DNA from: a virus
Length of the DNA stretch: 50,030 nucleotides
IMG/VR virus record: IMGVR_UViG_3300042528_000536
Span: 1-50,030 of that record
Strand: one strand, 5' to 3'
Part shown: positions 38,856 through 47,868 of the stretch, piece by piece
Layout: every line of letters starts with the position of its first letter
Position numbering within the stretch: the first letter of the stretch is position 1
The notes under the pieces: model-generated
Databases searched by the model: none
The model's input: the letters and a program-made list of their open reading frames with translations, nothing else
What the model was told of the DNA's origin: nothing
Program-made: the position numbers and the translations under genes

Positions 38856-39981
38856 TCAGGCTAAGCTCAAAGTTGTTGGAGATTCTGTTTGTGATAATAT
38901 TGAAAGTCTATTAGAGCTTTTCAATATCGAATACAAAACAAATCCTAAGATGATCTCCATGGCATGCCCAATACATGGTGGAGATAACATATCTGCCGTT
39001 AACATATATCCAGACGGCGAACGATATAGGGGCAACTGGACTTGTAGAACCCACGGATGCGAAAAGGTATTCAGGGGTTCTATAATAGGATTTATACGAG
39101 GAGTTTTATCTCACCAGCAACACGGGTGGACTAAAAACGGAGACGATACATGCTCTTTTCAAGAAGCGATTGATTTTGCATTGTCTTTTACGAAACAAGA
39201 CCTTAAGAATATCAAGATATCCAGAGCAGATACAGAAAAAAAGAACTTTTCTAGTGTTGTACACTACATAAATCCATCAATCGAAAAAAACACACAAAGC
39301 GGTATTTTAAGAGAAACGGTTAGAAAATCTCTATCCGTTCCCGCACAATACTATATTGATAGAGGATACAGCAAAGAAATACTTGATAAGTATGATGTTG
39401 GCCTATGCTCCAATCCCAATAAAGAAATGTATAATAGGGTTGTGGTGCCCATATACAATAATGATCACACCCATATGATTGGCTGCACAGGAAGAAGCAT
39501 CTTTGAAAAATGCTATAACTGCAAAGGTTTTCATAGTTCTGACGCTGGTTGTCCTAACGAGGAAAGCGTTTGGAAATATCCAAAATGGAAGCACAATGTT
39601 GACTTTAAGAGTCAAAACCACCTGTACAACCTATGGTTTGCGAAAGACTATATTCTAAAGACAGGCACAGCCATTGTTGTGGAAAGTCCAGGGAATGTAT
39701 GGAGACTAGAAGAAAACGGCATACATAATAGTGTGGCCATTTTCGGGTCTTCAATGAGCGACAGACAAAAGTTTTATCTTGATTCTTCCGGAGCCATGAA
39801 TTTAGTTATTCTAACAGATAATGACGAGGCCGGTAGATTAGCAGCAGAAAAAATTAAACAAAAATGTCAACAAGCCTATAGGATTTATATACCCACCATT
39901 AGCAAGCCCGATGTTGGGGAAATGACCAAAGAAGAAATAGAAACAGAAATTAAACCCATACTCAAAGGACTATATGACTAA
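38824..39981 (+). CDS. DnaG-type DNA primase
   Basis: 385 residues, short for a primase. CHC2-like zinc-binding segment CPIHGGDN (Cys48, His51) and WTCRTHGC (Cys74, Cys79), then a TOPRIM region with IVVESPGNVWRLEENG and VILTDNDEAGRLAAEKI (about 280-345), carrying the E and D-x-D metal residues. It also has an extra Cys cluster (about 235-250). The helicase-interaction domain of bacterial DnaG appears absent. It makes RNA primers at the phage fork. ATG 38824 and 38833 are both plausible. Confidence 0.85.
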   Translation: MKTMNRSHSNDQAKLKVVGDSVCDNIESLLELFNIEYKTNPKMISMACPIHGGDNISAVNIYPDGERYRGNWTCRTHGCEKVFRGSIIGFIRGVLSHQQHGWTKNGDDTCSFQEAIDFALSFTKQDLKNIKISRADTEKKNFSSVVHYINPSIEKNTQSGILRETVRKSLSVPAQYYIDRGYSKEILDKYDVGLCSNPNKEMYNRVVVPIYNNDHTHMIGCTGRSIFEKCYNCKGFHSSDAGCPNEESVWKYPKWKHNVDFKSQNHLYNLWFAKDYILKTGTAIVVESPGNVWRLEENGIHNSVAIFGSSMSDRQKFYLDSSGAMNLVILTDNDEAGRLAAEKIKQKCQQAYRIYIPTISKPDVGEMTKEEIETEIKPILKGLYD

Positions 39982-40561
39982 GATTATAGCGTTTTCTGGT
40001 AGAAAACAATCTGGTAAGAGTACCGCTGGCGAATTTATTAGCTCTTTTATTCAAGCCAGCGGTATTGAGACATCCCATAAAATCTATAGCTTTGCTGACC
40101 CTCTTAAGCAAGATATTTGTATGAATATTTTGGGTATGAGCCACTCTCAATGCTATGGTTCAGATGACGATAAGAATACCATGACAGACTTGGAATGGAA
40201 CGGGGAGAAGCTAACCGCCAGAAGGGCTATGGAGGTTATTGGCACAAATATATTTAGGCAGATAAAGAGACAGGTTTGGGTTGAGGCCACTATCAATAAA
40301 ATTCTAAGGGAGAATCTGGACTTAGCCATTATTGTTGACTGTAGGTTTCCTAATGAGGTTGACGCTATACTAGATATTAAGGGACATGTGATTAGATTAG
40401 ACCTAGACCCTTTTCATTCGGATTCGGATAGTGAAAAAGCATTAGATCCAGAATACTATGACTGGAATAGATTCAGTTGCGTTATAAACAATAGCGCCAT
40501 GACTGCCGAAGGTAAAAACCACGAGATTTTAAAGTTTATAAGGGCAAAGAATCTCCTATGA
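39974..40561 (+). CDS. Deoxynucleoside monophosphate kinase (T4 gp1-like)
   Basis: 195 residues. Walker A G-R-K-Q-S-G-K-S-T near the N-terminus (9-17), FADPLKQDI, ARRAMEVIGTNIFRQI and VDCRFPNEVDAI, a set that matches T4 gp1-type kinases, which phosphorylate several dNMPs. It probably works with dCMP deaminase and the reductase to fill the dNTP pool. Starts inside the primase gene end. Confidence 0.82.
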   Translation: MTKIIAFSGRKQSGKSTAGEFISSFIQASGIETSHKIYSFADPLKQDICMNILGMSHSQCYGSDDDKNTMTDLEWNGEKLTARRAMEVIGTNIFRQIKRQVWVEATINKILRENLDLAIIVDCRFPNEVDAILDIKGHVIRLDLDPFHSDSDSEKALDPEYYDWNRFSCVINNSAMTAEGKNHEILKFIRAKNLL

Positions 40562-41601
40562 TTATAACGTATCTAAGGTCTTCTAGTTATGGTACTCATT
40601 CTATGTGTGAGCACCAGTATTTTCTTGAATATGTACTGGGATATAGATCTCCATCCAATAAAAAGGCTGATAAGGGCACAATTTTCCACAAGGTGATGGA
40701 AATCTTGGCCTATATTAAGCTTACTCAGCAAAACAATGAGAAGTCATTTGTGGATGACATTGTGGGAGAGGTTAAAGTAGATAAATATAATCTTAATACT
40801 CTTATAGAAAAGGTTTATAATTATTATACTAGTCGATTTACTCATCACGAATGGGATATCAAAGACTACAAAGACTGCCACGCATGGGTTCACAAGGCTC
40901 TAGCATACAACGAGGGCATGTTTGATCCAAGAAACAGTGATATTCTACAACCAGAGCAACATTTTGATATTGAGATAATCAAGCCTTGGTCAAAATATAA
41001 GTTTGATACTCCAGAAGGTGTGCTAGAAGGACACCTTGCTATCAAGGGTACTATAGACTTAATTACCAAGGTGAACGATAACACTATAGAAATTGTGGAC
41101 TATAAAACTGGTCGTAGACTAGACTGGGCGACTGGGCAGGAGAAGACTCTGGAAAAACTACAAAACGATCCACAGTTAAGAATATACCACTATGCCATTA
41201 GTCATTTATATCCAAAGATGGATCATTGTATGGTGTCTATATATTTCGTAAATGACGGCGGCGCCTTTTCTGTGTGTTTCGATAAGTCAGACCTTGCCCA
41301 AACCGAAAATATGCTAAGGCAAAAGTTCGAAGTTATAAAGAATAGTCAAAGACCAAAACTAAATAAAACATGGAAATGCAATAAGCTATGTCATTTTGGC
41401 AAAAACACATTTGAGAACTCTAATATACTGCCTATTCTCGAATATAGAGACGGGCAGGTTTGTGGTAAAGATAAAACAATGACCAAGTGTGAACAGGTTA
41501 AACACGATATCGAACTCAAGGGCATGAAGAACGTTGTTGACGAATACACTGTCCCTGGGTATACTGTTGGAAAATACAAGGCGCCTGGAAGTGCAGAATG
41601 A
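40558..41601 (+). CDS. Cas4/RecB-like PD-(D/E)XK nuclease
   Basis: 347 residues, ATGA overlap. KGTIFHKVME with His44, GTIDLI with Asp167, IEIVDYKTGR with Asp181 and Lys183, and the QLRIYHYA motif with Gln206 follow the RecB/Cas4 nuclease fold. Cys17 near the N-terminus and Cys274, Cys278 and a later Cys (302 or 311) suggest an iron-sulphur cluster as in Cas4 and AddB. Expected to be a DNA exonuclease in replication or recombination. No CRISPR array or other cas gene was seen. Confidence 0.82.
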   Translation: MIITYLRSSSYGTHSMCEHQYFLEYVLGYRSPSNKKADKGTIFHKVMEILAYIKLTQQNNEKSFVDDIVGEVKVDKYNLNTLIEKVYNYYTSRFTHHEWDIKDYKDCHAWVHKALAYNEGMFDPRNSDILQPEQHFDIEIIKPWSKYKFDTPEGVLEGHLAIKGTIDLITKVNDNTIEIVDYKTGRRLDWATGQEKTLEKLQNDPQLRIYHYAISHLYPKMDHCMVSIYFVNDGGAFSVCFDKSDLAQTENMLRQKFEVIKNSQRPKLNKTWKCNKLCHFGKNTFENSNILPILEYRDGQVCGKDKTMTKCEQVKHDIELKGMKNVVDEYTVPGYTVGKYKAPGSAE

Positions 41602-43478
41602 AAAAATATGTTCCTCTCCATTGCCATTCAATGTATTCACTATTGGATGGCTTGAGTAAGCCTAAAAATATAGCTAAAAGATGTATAGATATTGGTGCTA
41701 CGTCTTGTGCATTAACAGACCATGGCAATATAGCCGGAGCTGTTAAGTTTTATACAGAGATGAAGCAGAATGGTATAAAGCCCTTGTTGGGTTGCGAGAT
41801 CTATCTATGCGATAAGGATCCCTCCATTCAAGATCCTTCTAATAGAAACTTGACCCATTTCTTGTTGTTGGCCAAAAACCTCAAGGGGTGGAAAAATTTA
41901 ATACGTTTGGTATCTGAATCCAACAGACCCGACTTTTATTATCACAAGCCACGGCTCAATCTGGAGGCTTTGGGAGCCTTTTGTGACGGTAATCTGATTG
42001 GTATGTGTGGTCACCTAGGATCTCTATTAGCCGATAAAATCTTACCAGAGAATAAACCGTCTAAGGATTGGCTATCGGTGGGTACGGAAACTATTGGCAA
42101 ATTAAAGGGTATTTTTGGTCAAGAAAACCTGTTTCTAGAATCCCAACTAATGGATGTGCATAATACTCCAATTCAAAAAGATCTGTCGGATATGATTCGT
42201 GAACTTGGAAAAAAGACTAACACAAAAGTAGTCTGCACACCCGACGCTCATTATTGTGAAAAATCTGATGCTGTTGATCAAAGAATCTTGCTTTGTAATA
42301 ATCTAAAAACAACTCTACCAGATATTAGTCGTAAGGTTAGTAATAATGAAGAAGTACCAATGTCATGCTTCTTTACCTCCGATAATTTTCATATTTTATC
42401 TCAAGAAGAAATAGCAGAGCTTCATACTGAAGAAGAAATAGAGAACACTAATTTAGTAGCGGATATGTGCGAGGAATATAGTATTCTTAATAATCCTTTG
42501 CTGCCACCATTCCCTTGTCCTAACGGACTAAACCCAGATGAATACTTAAGACATCTTTGTCGTGGTGGATGGAAAGGTAAGATAGCCAATAAGATATCAG
42601 AAGATAGTCAGCCTGAGTATGTTGATAGAATCAAATACGAACTTGAGGTATTACAGGGGGCTGGGCTTTCCAGTTACTTCTTAATTGTGCAAGATATCGT
42701 GAATTATGTTCGTCAAAATGGCTGGCTTCCCGGTCCCGGACGAGGTTCTGCTGCTGGGTGTTTGGTTTCATACCTTGTGGGCATTACCAGTATAGACCCC
42801 ATAAAATATAACCTAATGTTTGATCGATTTTATAATGCTGGTAGAAATTCTAAGGATCATATTTCAATGCCAGATATCGATGTGGACGTACCTATCAATA
42901 AGAGAGAAGATATTATTGAGTATATTAAAAACCAGTATGGTCAAGACAAGGTATCTCAAATGATTACCTTCAATACTATTAAGGGTAGAGGGGCGTTAAA
43001 AGACGTATTGAGAGTTTACGGAAATATCTCTTTCGAAGAAATGAATAAGATTACTAAGAACATACCAGACGAAGCAAAGATTGCTGACGAACTACAAGAG
43101 ATGAAAGAAGAGACCGGAGAGTCTTCCATTATTAGATGGGCTCTGGAAAACAACCCAGATAAGCTCAGAGAATGGTGTTTCATAGATGAGAAAAACGAAC
43201 TACAAGGACCTCTTGCTAAAAGGTTCGAACAAGCTATAAGATTAGAGGGCACAAAGTCCAATCAGTCTAAACATGCCGCTGGTATCGCTATCAGTTCTCA
43301 CCCACTAAAAGAATCTTGTCCAATGGTTTATGACAGCAAAAACGATCAGCTAATAGCTGGTATGGAAATGCAAGATCTAGAATCTATTGGAATTATCAAG
43401 TTTGATATTTTGGGTGTGGCAATGTTGGATAAGGTGATGACTATAACAGATCTTCTCAAATCAGGAGTTACAGTATGA
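41598..43478 (+). CDS. DNA polymerase III alpha, N-terminal part (PHP and palm)
   Basis: 626 residues. PHP domain begins LHCHSMYSLLDGLSKPKNI (His8, His10) and runs to about 290 with CTPDAHY (217-218). The palm has GPGRGSAAGCLVSYL (379-393), PDIDVDV (Asp426, Asp428; the E. coli D401/D403 pair) and IKFDILGVAML (Asp603, the D555 equivalent). The protein stops about 23 residues after that third aspartate, where a bacterial alpha would continue into the fingers. So the fingers, beta-binding and OB domains are in the gene at 44335. ATGA overlap with the next gene. Replicative polymerase of the C family. Confidence 0.92.
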   Translation: MKKYVPLHCHSMYSLLDGLSKPKNIAKRCIDIGATSCALTDHGNIAGAVKFYTEMKQNGIKPLLGCEIYLCDKDPSIQDPSNRNLTHFLLLAKNLKGWKNLIRLVSESNRPDFYYHKPRLNLEALGAFCDGNLIGMCGHLGSLLADKILPENKPSKDWLSVGTETIGKLKGIFGQENLFLESQLMDVHNTPIQKDLSDMIRELGKKTNTKVVCTPDAHYCEKSDAVDQRILLCNNLKTTLPDISRKVSNNEEVPMSCFFTSDNFHILSQEEIAELHTEEEIENTNLVADMCEEYSILNNPLLPPFPCPNGLNPDEYLRHLCRGGWKGKIANKISEDSQPEYVDRIKYELEVLQGAGLSSYFLIVQDIVNYVRQNGWLPGPGRGSAAGCLVSYLVGITSIDPIKYNLMFDRFYNAGRNSKDHISMPDIDVDVPINKREDIIEYIKNQYGQDKVSQMITFNTIKGRGALKDVLRVYGNISFEEMNKITKNIPDEAKIADELQEMKEETGESSIIRWALENNPDKLREWCFIDEKNELQGPLAKRFEQAIRLEGTKSNQSKHAAGIAISSHPLKESCPMVYDSKNDQLIAGMEMQDLESIGIIKFDILGVAMLDKVMTITDLLKSGVTV

Positions 43479-43663
43479 TTACAAAGCAATTTAAAGACCT
43501 AGGCGTTGGCGATACTTTTATCTTCAATAATGTAGAATATGTTAGGATCGCTGATGAAAAAATTAGTTGTTGCAGAAGTAACAACGCTGCGTTAACCGAT
43601 GAAACAAAGACAAAAACATTTATTCAGCCACTATCGGAAGTACAGGTAAATGATCAACTATAA
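43475..43663 (+). CDS. Small hypothetical protein between polymerase parts
   Basis: 62 residues, ATGA overlap with the polymerase N-part and a 14-base overlap with the exonuclease gene. FKDLGVGDTFIFNNVEYVRI resembles small phage beta-barrel proteins that begin F-x-D-L-x-x-G-D-x-F. No known function. It could be a bridging or processivity adaptor, but this is position only. Confidence 0.6.
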   Translation: MITKQFKDLGVGDTFIFNNVEYVRIADEKISCCRSNNAALTDETKTKTFIQPLSEVQVNDQL

Positions 43664-44342
43664 TAAAATTTGCGTATTTGATTTAGAAACAGACGGATCG
43701 GATCCTAGGATTTGTAGCCCTGTTCAGATAGCCGCTGTTATGATTGATCCTATTAAGCTGGAGCTTATCAAGGACTCTGAGTTTAATATAAACATCAAAC
43801 CAGAGGTTATGGAGAAAGACGATAAGTATGAGTATACTACAGATATTCTAGATTTTCACGCTAGGGTCAAGGGGTCTTCTAAGGAAAAGGTATATGCCGA
43901 ATGGCAAACATATCCTAAGCAGGAGCACTCTTGGAAGATGTTTACCAGTTATCTAGAACAGTATCACACAAGAAGTTCCAAGAAGAGTCAGTTTTCAGCT
44001 CCGATAGCCGCTGGGTATAATATAAATAGATTTGATCTTCCTATTATCGGTAGACTGAGCGAGAAGTTCGGTAATGTTAATAAAGAAGGACGTACCGATA
44101 TTTTTTATCCTAGAGACGTAGTAGATATTATGAACATGATTTTTTACTGGTTTGAGAACAGTAATGATCTAAAAAACTATACCTTAGACGCGCTAAGAGA
44201 TTATTTTGGAATATCTAAAGAGGGTGCTCACGACGCACTTAAGGACGTAAAGGATAGTGCCGATATACTGATTAGGTTTTTGCGACTTCATAGAAACTTA
44301 AGCAAGAAAATCAAATTCCAGGGTGCGTTCACAAATGCCTAA
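43650..44342 (+). CDS. DnaQ-like 3'-5' exonuclease (proofreading)
   Basis: 230 residues with the DEDDh motifs: Exo I CVFDLETDG (Asp11, Glu13), Exo II AGYNINRFDLPII (Asp129) and Exo III AHDALKDV (His194, Asp199). It has a longer loop (50-115) than epsilon. It sits between the two halves of polymerase III alpha, so a proofreading role beside this polymerase is the natural inference. Overlaps the C-part by eight bases. Confidence 0.88.
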   Translation: MINYNKICVFDLETDGSDPRICSPVQIAAVMIDPIKLELIKDSEFNINIKPEVMEKDDKYEYTTDILDFHARVKGSSKEKVYAEWQTYPKQEHSWKMFTSYLEQYHTRSSKKSQFSAPIAAGYNINRFDLPIIGRLSEKFGNVNKEGRTDIFYPRDVVDIMNMIFYWFENSNDLKNYTLDALRDYFGISKEGAHDALKDVKDSADILIRFLRLHRNLSKKIKFQGAFTNA

Positions 44343-45954
44343 GACCTTTCAGTATCCTTGTGGCTGTTCTTTCCCCACCACAGAAGACGGCAATATAAGA
44401 CATATTGATTTTGATCCAACTATAGAAAATATAGATCTAGATTGTCAGAGAACATGGGATCTGATTTCTGATGGGAATACAAAGGGTTGCTTTCAGTTAG
44501 AGTCTAGACTTGGTAGGTCTATGGCTAAAAAGCTAAAACCCACCAATATAGAGCAGCTTTCCGCTTTGATTGCGATTCTCAGACCCGGTTGCTTGGAGGC
44601 TATGAGAGACGGCAAAAGTGTGAGTAATCATTATATTGATAAAAAAAATGGGCAAGAGTCTGTAGACTATTTTCATCCCGCTCTTGAGCCAATTCTTAAA
44701 ACCACTTATGGAGAGATGATTTATCAAGAACAGGCTATGGAAATTGCCAAGGTTATTGCTGGATTCAATCTCCAAGAAGCGGATATGTTAAGAAAGGCTA
44801 TTGGTAAGAAAAAGCCAGAAGAAATGGCAAAGGTTAAAGAAAAGTTTTTAACGGGCAGTAAGGGTCTCGGGATAGTTAATGTGGACGAAGCAGAGCAGAT
44901 ATTCGGATGGATTGAAAAGAGTCAAAGATATTCATTTAATAAGTCTCATTCTGTAAGTTATGCTATCAACGCATACTTATCAGCGTATGCCAAGGCGCAT
45001 TTCCCCAAAATATTCTTTGCTTCATACCTACGTTTTGCTAAAGATAAAATAGACCCACAAGCAGAGATCAAAGAATTAACACAGAATGCTAATGAAATGG
45101 ATATTACGGTATCTGTTCCAGACTTCAGAAATCTAAACCAATATTTTATTCTTAATGATAATAAGATCTTTTTTGGACTAACAGACATAAAGGGGGTAGG
45201 CCAGTCTGTTTTTAATAAGCTCTTGGAGCTTAAAGAAAAGAATCTTGATCTAAACAGCACAAGCTGGTTGTACATAGCTATTAATGTGCTTATGAATATT
45301 AATTCAACAGCAGCCAAAGCATTAATACAAAGTGGCGCTTTGTCCTATGTGAAAAAGACCAGAAATAGTATGCTGTTTGAATATGAGCTACTATCAGAAC
45401 TAACTAAGAAAGAAATAGAGTTTATCAAAGGTGGTATAGATAAGTATTCTTGTATTGAGCAGGCTTTAAAGGATCTCGTAGCTTTTGGTAAGGCTAATAA
45501 GAACCGTAAAGCCATAATCTCTACGGTATTATCTACCGCTATGAACCCACCAAGATCCCTAGTAGATAGTCCCGAATGGCTATCTGATGCGGAATATGCG
45601 GCCCTTGGATGCTCTATAACTTGTTCCAAGGTTGATATGTATGATATTAGTATGACTAATGCTACATGTAAAGACTTTAAGAATGGTATAGTTAGAGAAA
45701 ATATTATTGTTGGTGGTGAAATAGACTATATAAACGTTACAAAAACAAAAACAGGGAAAACCCCAGGATTAGAGATGGCGTTTGTAACGCTGGTTGACAG
45801 TACTGGATCTATGGATTCTGTAGTATTCTTTCCTGATCAATACAGAGAATACAGAAATGTATTATTTCAGGGAAATGTAGTAATAGTCAAGGGGTCTAGG
45901 TCGAGGTCGGGAGATGCCTTTGTGGTAGAAAAGTGTTATATTCCCAGGTCTTGA
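44335..45954 (+). CDS. DNA polymerase III alpha, C-terminal part (fingers onward)
   Basis: I chose ATG 44335 over GTG 44323. 539 residues. A short Cys-containing start (TFQYPCGCSFPTTEDG) leads to LDCQRTWDLISDGNTKGCFQL, then ESRLGRSM and ALIAILRPG (fingers), EMIYQEQAMEIAKVIAGF, LRKAIGKKKPEEM, FNKSHSVSYAINAYLSAYAK, then an HhH segment (FFGLTDIKGVGQSV) and an OB-like domain (IVGGEIDYINVTKTKTGKT, VDSTGSMDSVVFFP). This matches the part of bacterial DnaE after the third catalytic Asp. No intein sequence is present at either end, so it is a real gene fission, with subunits presumably assembling. Confidence 0.9.
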   Translation: MPKTFQYPCGCSFPTTEDGNIRHIDFDPTIENIDLDCQRTWDLISDGNTKGCFQLESRLGRSMAKKLKPTNIEQLSALIAILRPGCLEAMRDGKSVSNHYIDKKNGQESVDYFHPALEPILKTTYGEMIYQEQAMEIAKVIAGFNLQEADMLRKAIGKKKPEEMAKVKEKFLTGSKGLGIVNVDEAEQIFGWIEKSQRYSFNKSHSVSYAINAYLSAYAKAHFPKIFFASYLRFAKDKIDPQAEIKELTQNANEMDITVSVPDFRNLNQYFILNDNKIFFGLTDIKGVGQSVFNKLLELKEKNLDLNSTSWLYIAINVLMNINSTAAKALIQSGALSYVKKTRNSMLFEYELLSELTKKEIEFIKGGIDKYSCIEQALKDLVAFGKANKNRKAIISTVLSTAMNPPRSLVDSPEWLSDAEYAALGCSITCSKVDMYDISMTNATCKDFKNGIVRENIIVGGEIDYINVTKTKTGKTPGLEMAFVTLVDSTGSMDSVVFFPDQYREYRNVLFQGNVVIVKGSRSRSGDAFVVEKCYIPRS

Positions 45955-45978
45955 CCAAGTACGGGCCACAACTACTAT
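45951..45978 (+). promoter_or_regulatory. Sigma70-like promoter before ssb
   Basis: TTGACC at 45951-45956 overlapping the polymerase stop, a 16-base spacer, TACTAT at 45973-45978. It gives ssb an independent start about 40 bases upstream of its ATG. Confidence 0.6.
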
Positions 45979-46022
45979 ATGGTGTTGGTATTGGTTTTTA
46001 ATCATTTTTTAGGAGACTTTGA

Positions 46023-46400
46023 ATGAATATTACGATTCTAAAGGGTAATTTGGCAAGAGATCCTGAGCTACGCGTGGTAGGCTCTGGCGATAGACAGACT
46101 TCTGTGGTCAACTTCACGGTTGCTGTTTCTCGTGAGTTTACTAAGGCTAATGGATCACAGGACAAGATTACTTCTTTTATTCCGTGCGAAGCATGGGATA
46201 GCGGTGCGGAGGCTATTGCGTCTACATTTAAGAAGGGCGATCTTGTTATGATCGAAGGATCTCTCAGGAACGATAGCTGGGAGAAGGATGGCGTTAAGCA
46301 TAGCACTCTTAAGATCCGAGTGAATAACTTCAGTAAGATCTTTAAGACTAAGAAGAACGACCAGACATCGGATCAAGAATCAGAGACGGTCGCGTTTTAA
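46023..46400 (+). CDS. ssb: Single-stranded DNA-binding protein
   Basis: 125 residues behind TTAGGAG. OB-fold opening NITILKGNLARDPELR, then SVVNFTVAVSREF, FIPCEAWDSGAEAIASTFKKGD and VMIEGSLRNDSWE are standard bacterial SSB motifs. The tail is short and acidic (QTSDQESETVAF), ending hydrophobic like the D-D-I-P-F tip that recruits partners. It coats single-stranded DNA at the fork. It has its own promoter and is followed by a strong hairpin. Confidence 0.93.
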   Translation: MNITILKGNLARDPELRVVGSGDRQTSVVNFTVAVSREFTKANGSQDKITSFIPCEAWDSGAEAIASTFKKGDLVMIEGSLRNDSWEKDGVKHSTLKIRVNNFSKIFKTKKNDQTSDQESETVAF

Positions 46401-46422
46401 TTATATATCTATACAATGGGAT

Positions 46423-46452
46423 ACGTCTAGGGTGAGAAATCGCCCTAGGCGT
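46423..46452 (+). terminator. Stem-loop after ssb, possible terminator
   Basis: ACGTCTAGGGTG (46423-46434) pairs with CGCCCTAGGCGT (46441-46452): twelve pairs including two G-U, loop AGAAAT. Only AATTCTAT follows rather than a clean T-run, so termination could be weak, or the stem may be an mRNA-stabilising element. Confidence 0.5.
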
Positions 46453-46475
46453 AATTCTATCATTAGGGATAAACT

Positions 46476-47243
46476 ATGGAACACCAACTAAGCATCGTAC
46501 ACACACCATGTAAAAGCTGCGTATTCGCTGAATACGATGAAAATACTCAAACGGGTTGTCGCCTAAACTATATCGAAAAATATAAAGAAAATGGCGAACA
46601 GATACTAGAAGCATATGATGATAATAAAGAATTCTATATCATTAATGGTAAGAAATGCGTAGGGTATAGAGAAAATCAATGGTTCGCACAATATGGACTA
46701 GAGAACGCAAGCCTAGAAGAAAAAGAGAAGAAGTTCAGGGAATCTAATCATATAGATTATGTACTAGTTGTTAATTTTATAGAAATTGGCGACTCCGATC
46801 AAGATATCGCAAATATCAAGAGGGCTTTCTCTTCTCTAGGTATACATCCAGCTAAAATAGTATTTGTTAGAGGTCCGGAAGGGTCAAAAACAACCATATA
46901 TGCCTCTATACAAAAACTAATGGCAGACTCAAAAATAGACTGCAAATGGCGTATTCAAACAATGGTGGATGATTCTATCTCTAATGAGAATATCCTTCAT
47001 GGAGTAATAACTGAGAATAAGTCTTATAGATTTGTTTGCCATATGAAAAAGTCGAGTTGTAATAATCTAAACAACGTAGTGGAAGCTGCTAATGATATAG
47101 TTTATAGCCAACTCAATAAGTTTATAGTATTAACAGATCCGGACAACTCTTGTGTGTTATTTGGTTCCGGAGTATATAGGTTCTCTTTGGCTGAACATGG
47201 TAAGGATATCCTTGCAGACACGGGTGGTTTTAAAATAGTATGA
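46476..47243 (+). CDS. Cys-cluster protein with GT-A-like domain (putative)
   Basis: 255 residues. N-terminal cluster CKSCVFA, TGCRL and KKCVGYR (Cys12, 15, 28, 61), then IDYVLVVNFIEIGDSDQDIANIKRAF-like Rossmann-type strand (about 94-120) with the rest of the chain alpha/beta (KIVFVRGPEG; KFIVLTDPDNSCVLF). It resembles a nucleotide-sugar transferase in strand order only; no D-x-D motif is confirmed. The cysteines could bind an iron-sulphur cluster or zinc. It is coupled to the next gene. Confidence 0.5.
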   Translation: MEHQLSIVHTPCKSCVFAEYDENTQTGCRLNYIEKYKENGEQILEAYDDNKEFYIINGKKCVGYRENQWFAQYGLENASLEEKEKKFRESNHIDYVLVVNFIEIGDSDQDIANIKRAFSSLGIHPAKIVFVRGPEGSKTTIYASIQKLMADSKIDCKWRIQTMVDDSISNENILHGVITENKSYRFVCHMKKSSCNNLNNVVEAANDIVYSQLNKFIVLTDPDNSCVLFGSGVYRFSLAEHGKDILADTGGFKIV

Positions 47244-47866
47244 TTACTATTATCATAGCTGATGGCTTTAAAAAAGGTATGAAGTCTCGTGGTTGTGTTG
47301 GATTATTGCCGTATAATAAGAAGAACAATCTATTTGAGCAGCAAAGAGACTCTATTCGTGGTGTGTTTCCCAGGTCCGATATAGTTTATATTTATGGGTT
47401 TGATGCAAAAAGATTTAGCGGATTTATAGAAGACACTGGCGAAACAAGTAGTACACAATATATTCTGAATAGTGAATACTCTGAGTATAACCATGGTCAT
47501 AGTTTATATTTGGCTAAAGACAGAATCGCACAATCAGACGAATGTTTAATATTATTAGGATATGAACCGATATCTACCAAAATAATAAAGGCTGCCAAGA
47601 AAACAAAAAAGTCTTCGGTGTTACTAGATACAAAAAACCAATCAAAGCTTGGTTGTGTGCTAGATAATAATACTAAAATGATTAGTCATATCTTTTTTGA
47701 TTTAGACAATCATATATCAGATATATACCTGCTCAAAAAACCCGAAATAAACATCTTAATAGAATGTCTAGAACATGAGAAAATTCATAATATGTTTTTG
47801 TTTGAAATTATGAATAATATTATTGCCCGTAAAGGAAAACTGGAGGCTCTTCAAACAGCAAAGTAA
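47240..47866 (+). CDS. Nucleotidyltransferase-like protein (NTP-transferase fold)
   Basis: 208 residues, ATGA overlap. IIIADGFKKGMKSRGCVGLLP (N-terminus, residues 4-24, aligned to G-x-x-x-R-M/L-x-x-x-x-P-K-x-L-x-P) then LFEQQRDSIRGVFPRSDIVYIYG, the start of a sugar-phosphate nucleotidyltransferase. The catalytic Lys after P is not conserved. It may load a sugar onto a nucleotide or act as an inactive homologue. The pair with the upstream gene suggests one pathway. Confidence 0.55.
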   Translation: MITIIIADGFKKGMKSRGCVGLLPYNKKNNLFEQQRDSIRGVFPRSDIVYIYGFDAKRFSGFIEDTGETSSTQYILNSEYSEYNHGHSLYLAKDRIAQSDECLILLGYEPISTKIIKAAKKTKKSSVLLDTKNQSKLGCVLDNNTKMISHIFFDLDNHISDIYLLKKPEINILIECLEHEKIHNMFLFEIMNNIIARKGKLEALQTAK

Positions 47867-47868
47867 TT

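Noticed and set aside
43450-44360. Split intein at the polymerase III alpha break
   Set aside because: Neither the end of the first gene nor the start of the second has intein-type Cys/Asn blocks, and the break position differs from the known DnaE intein site.
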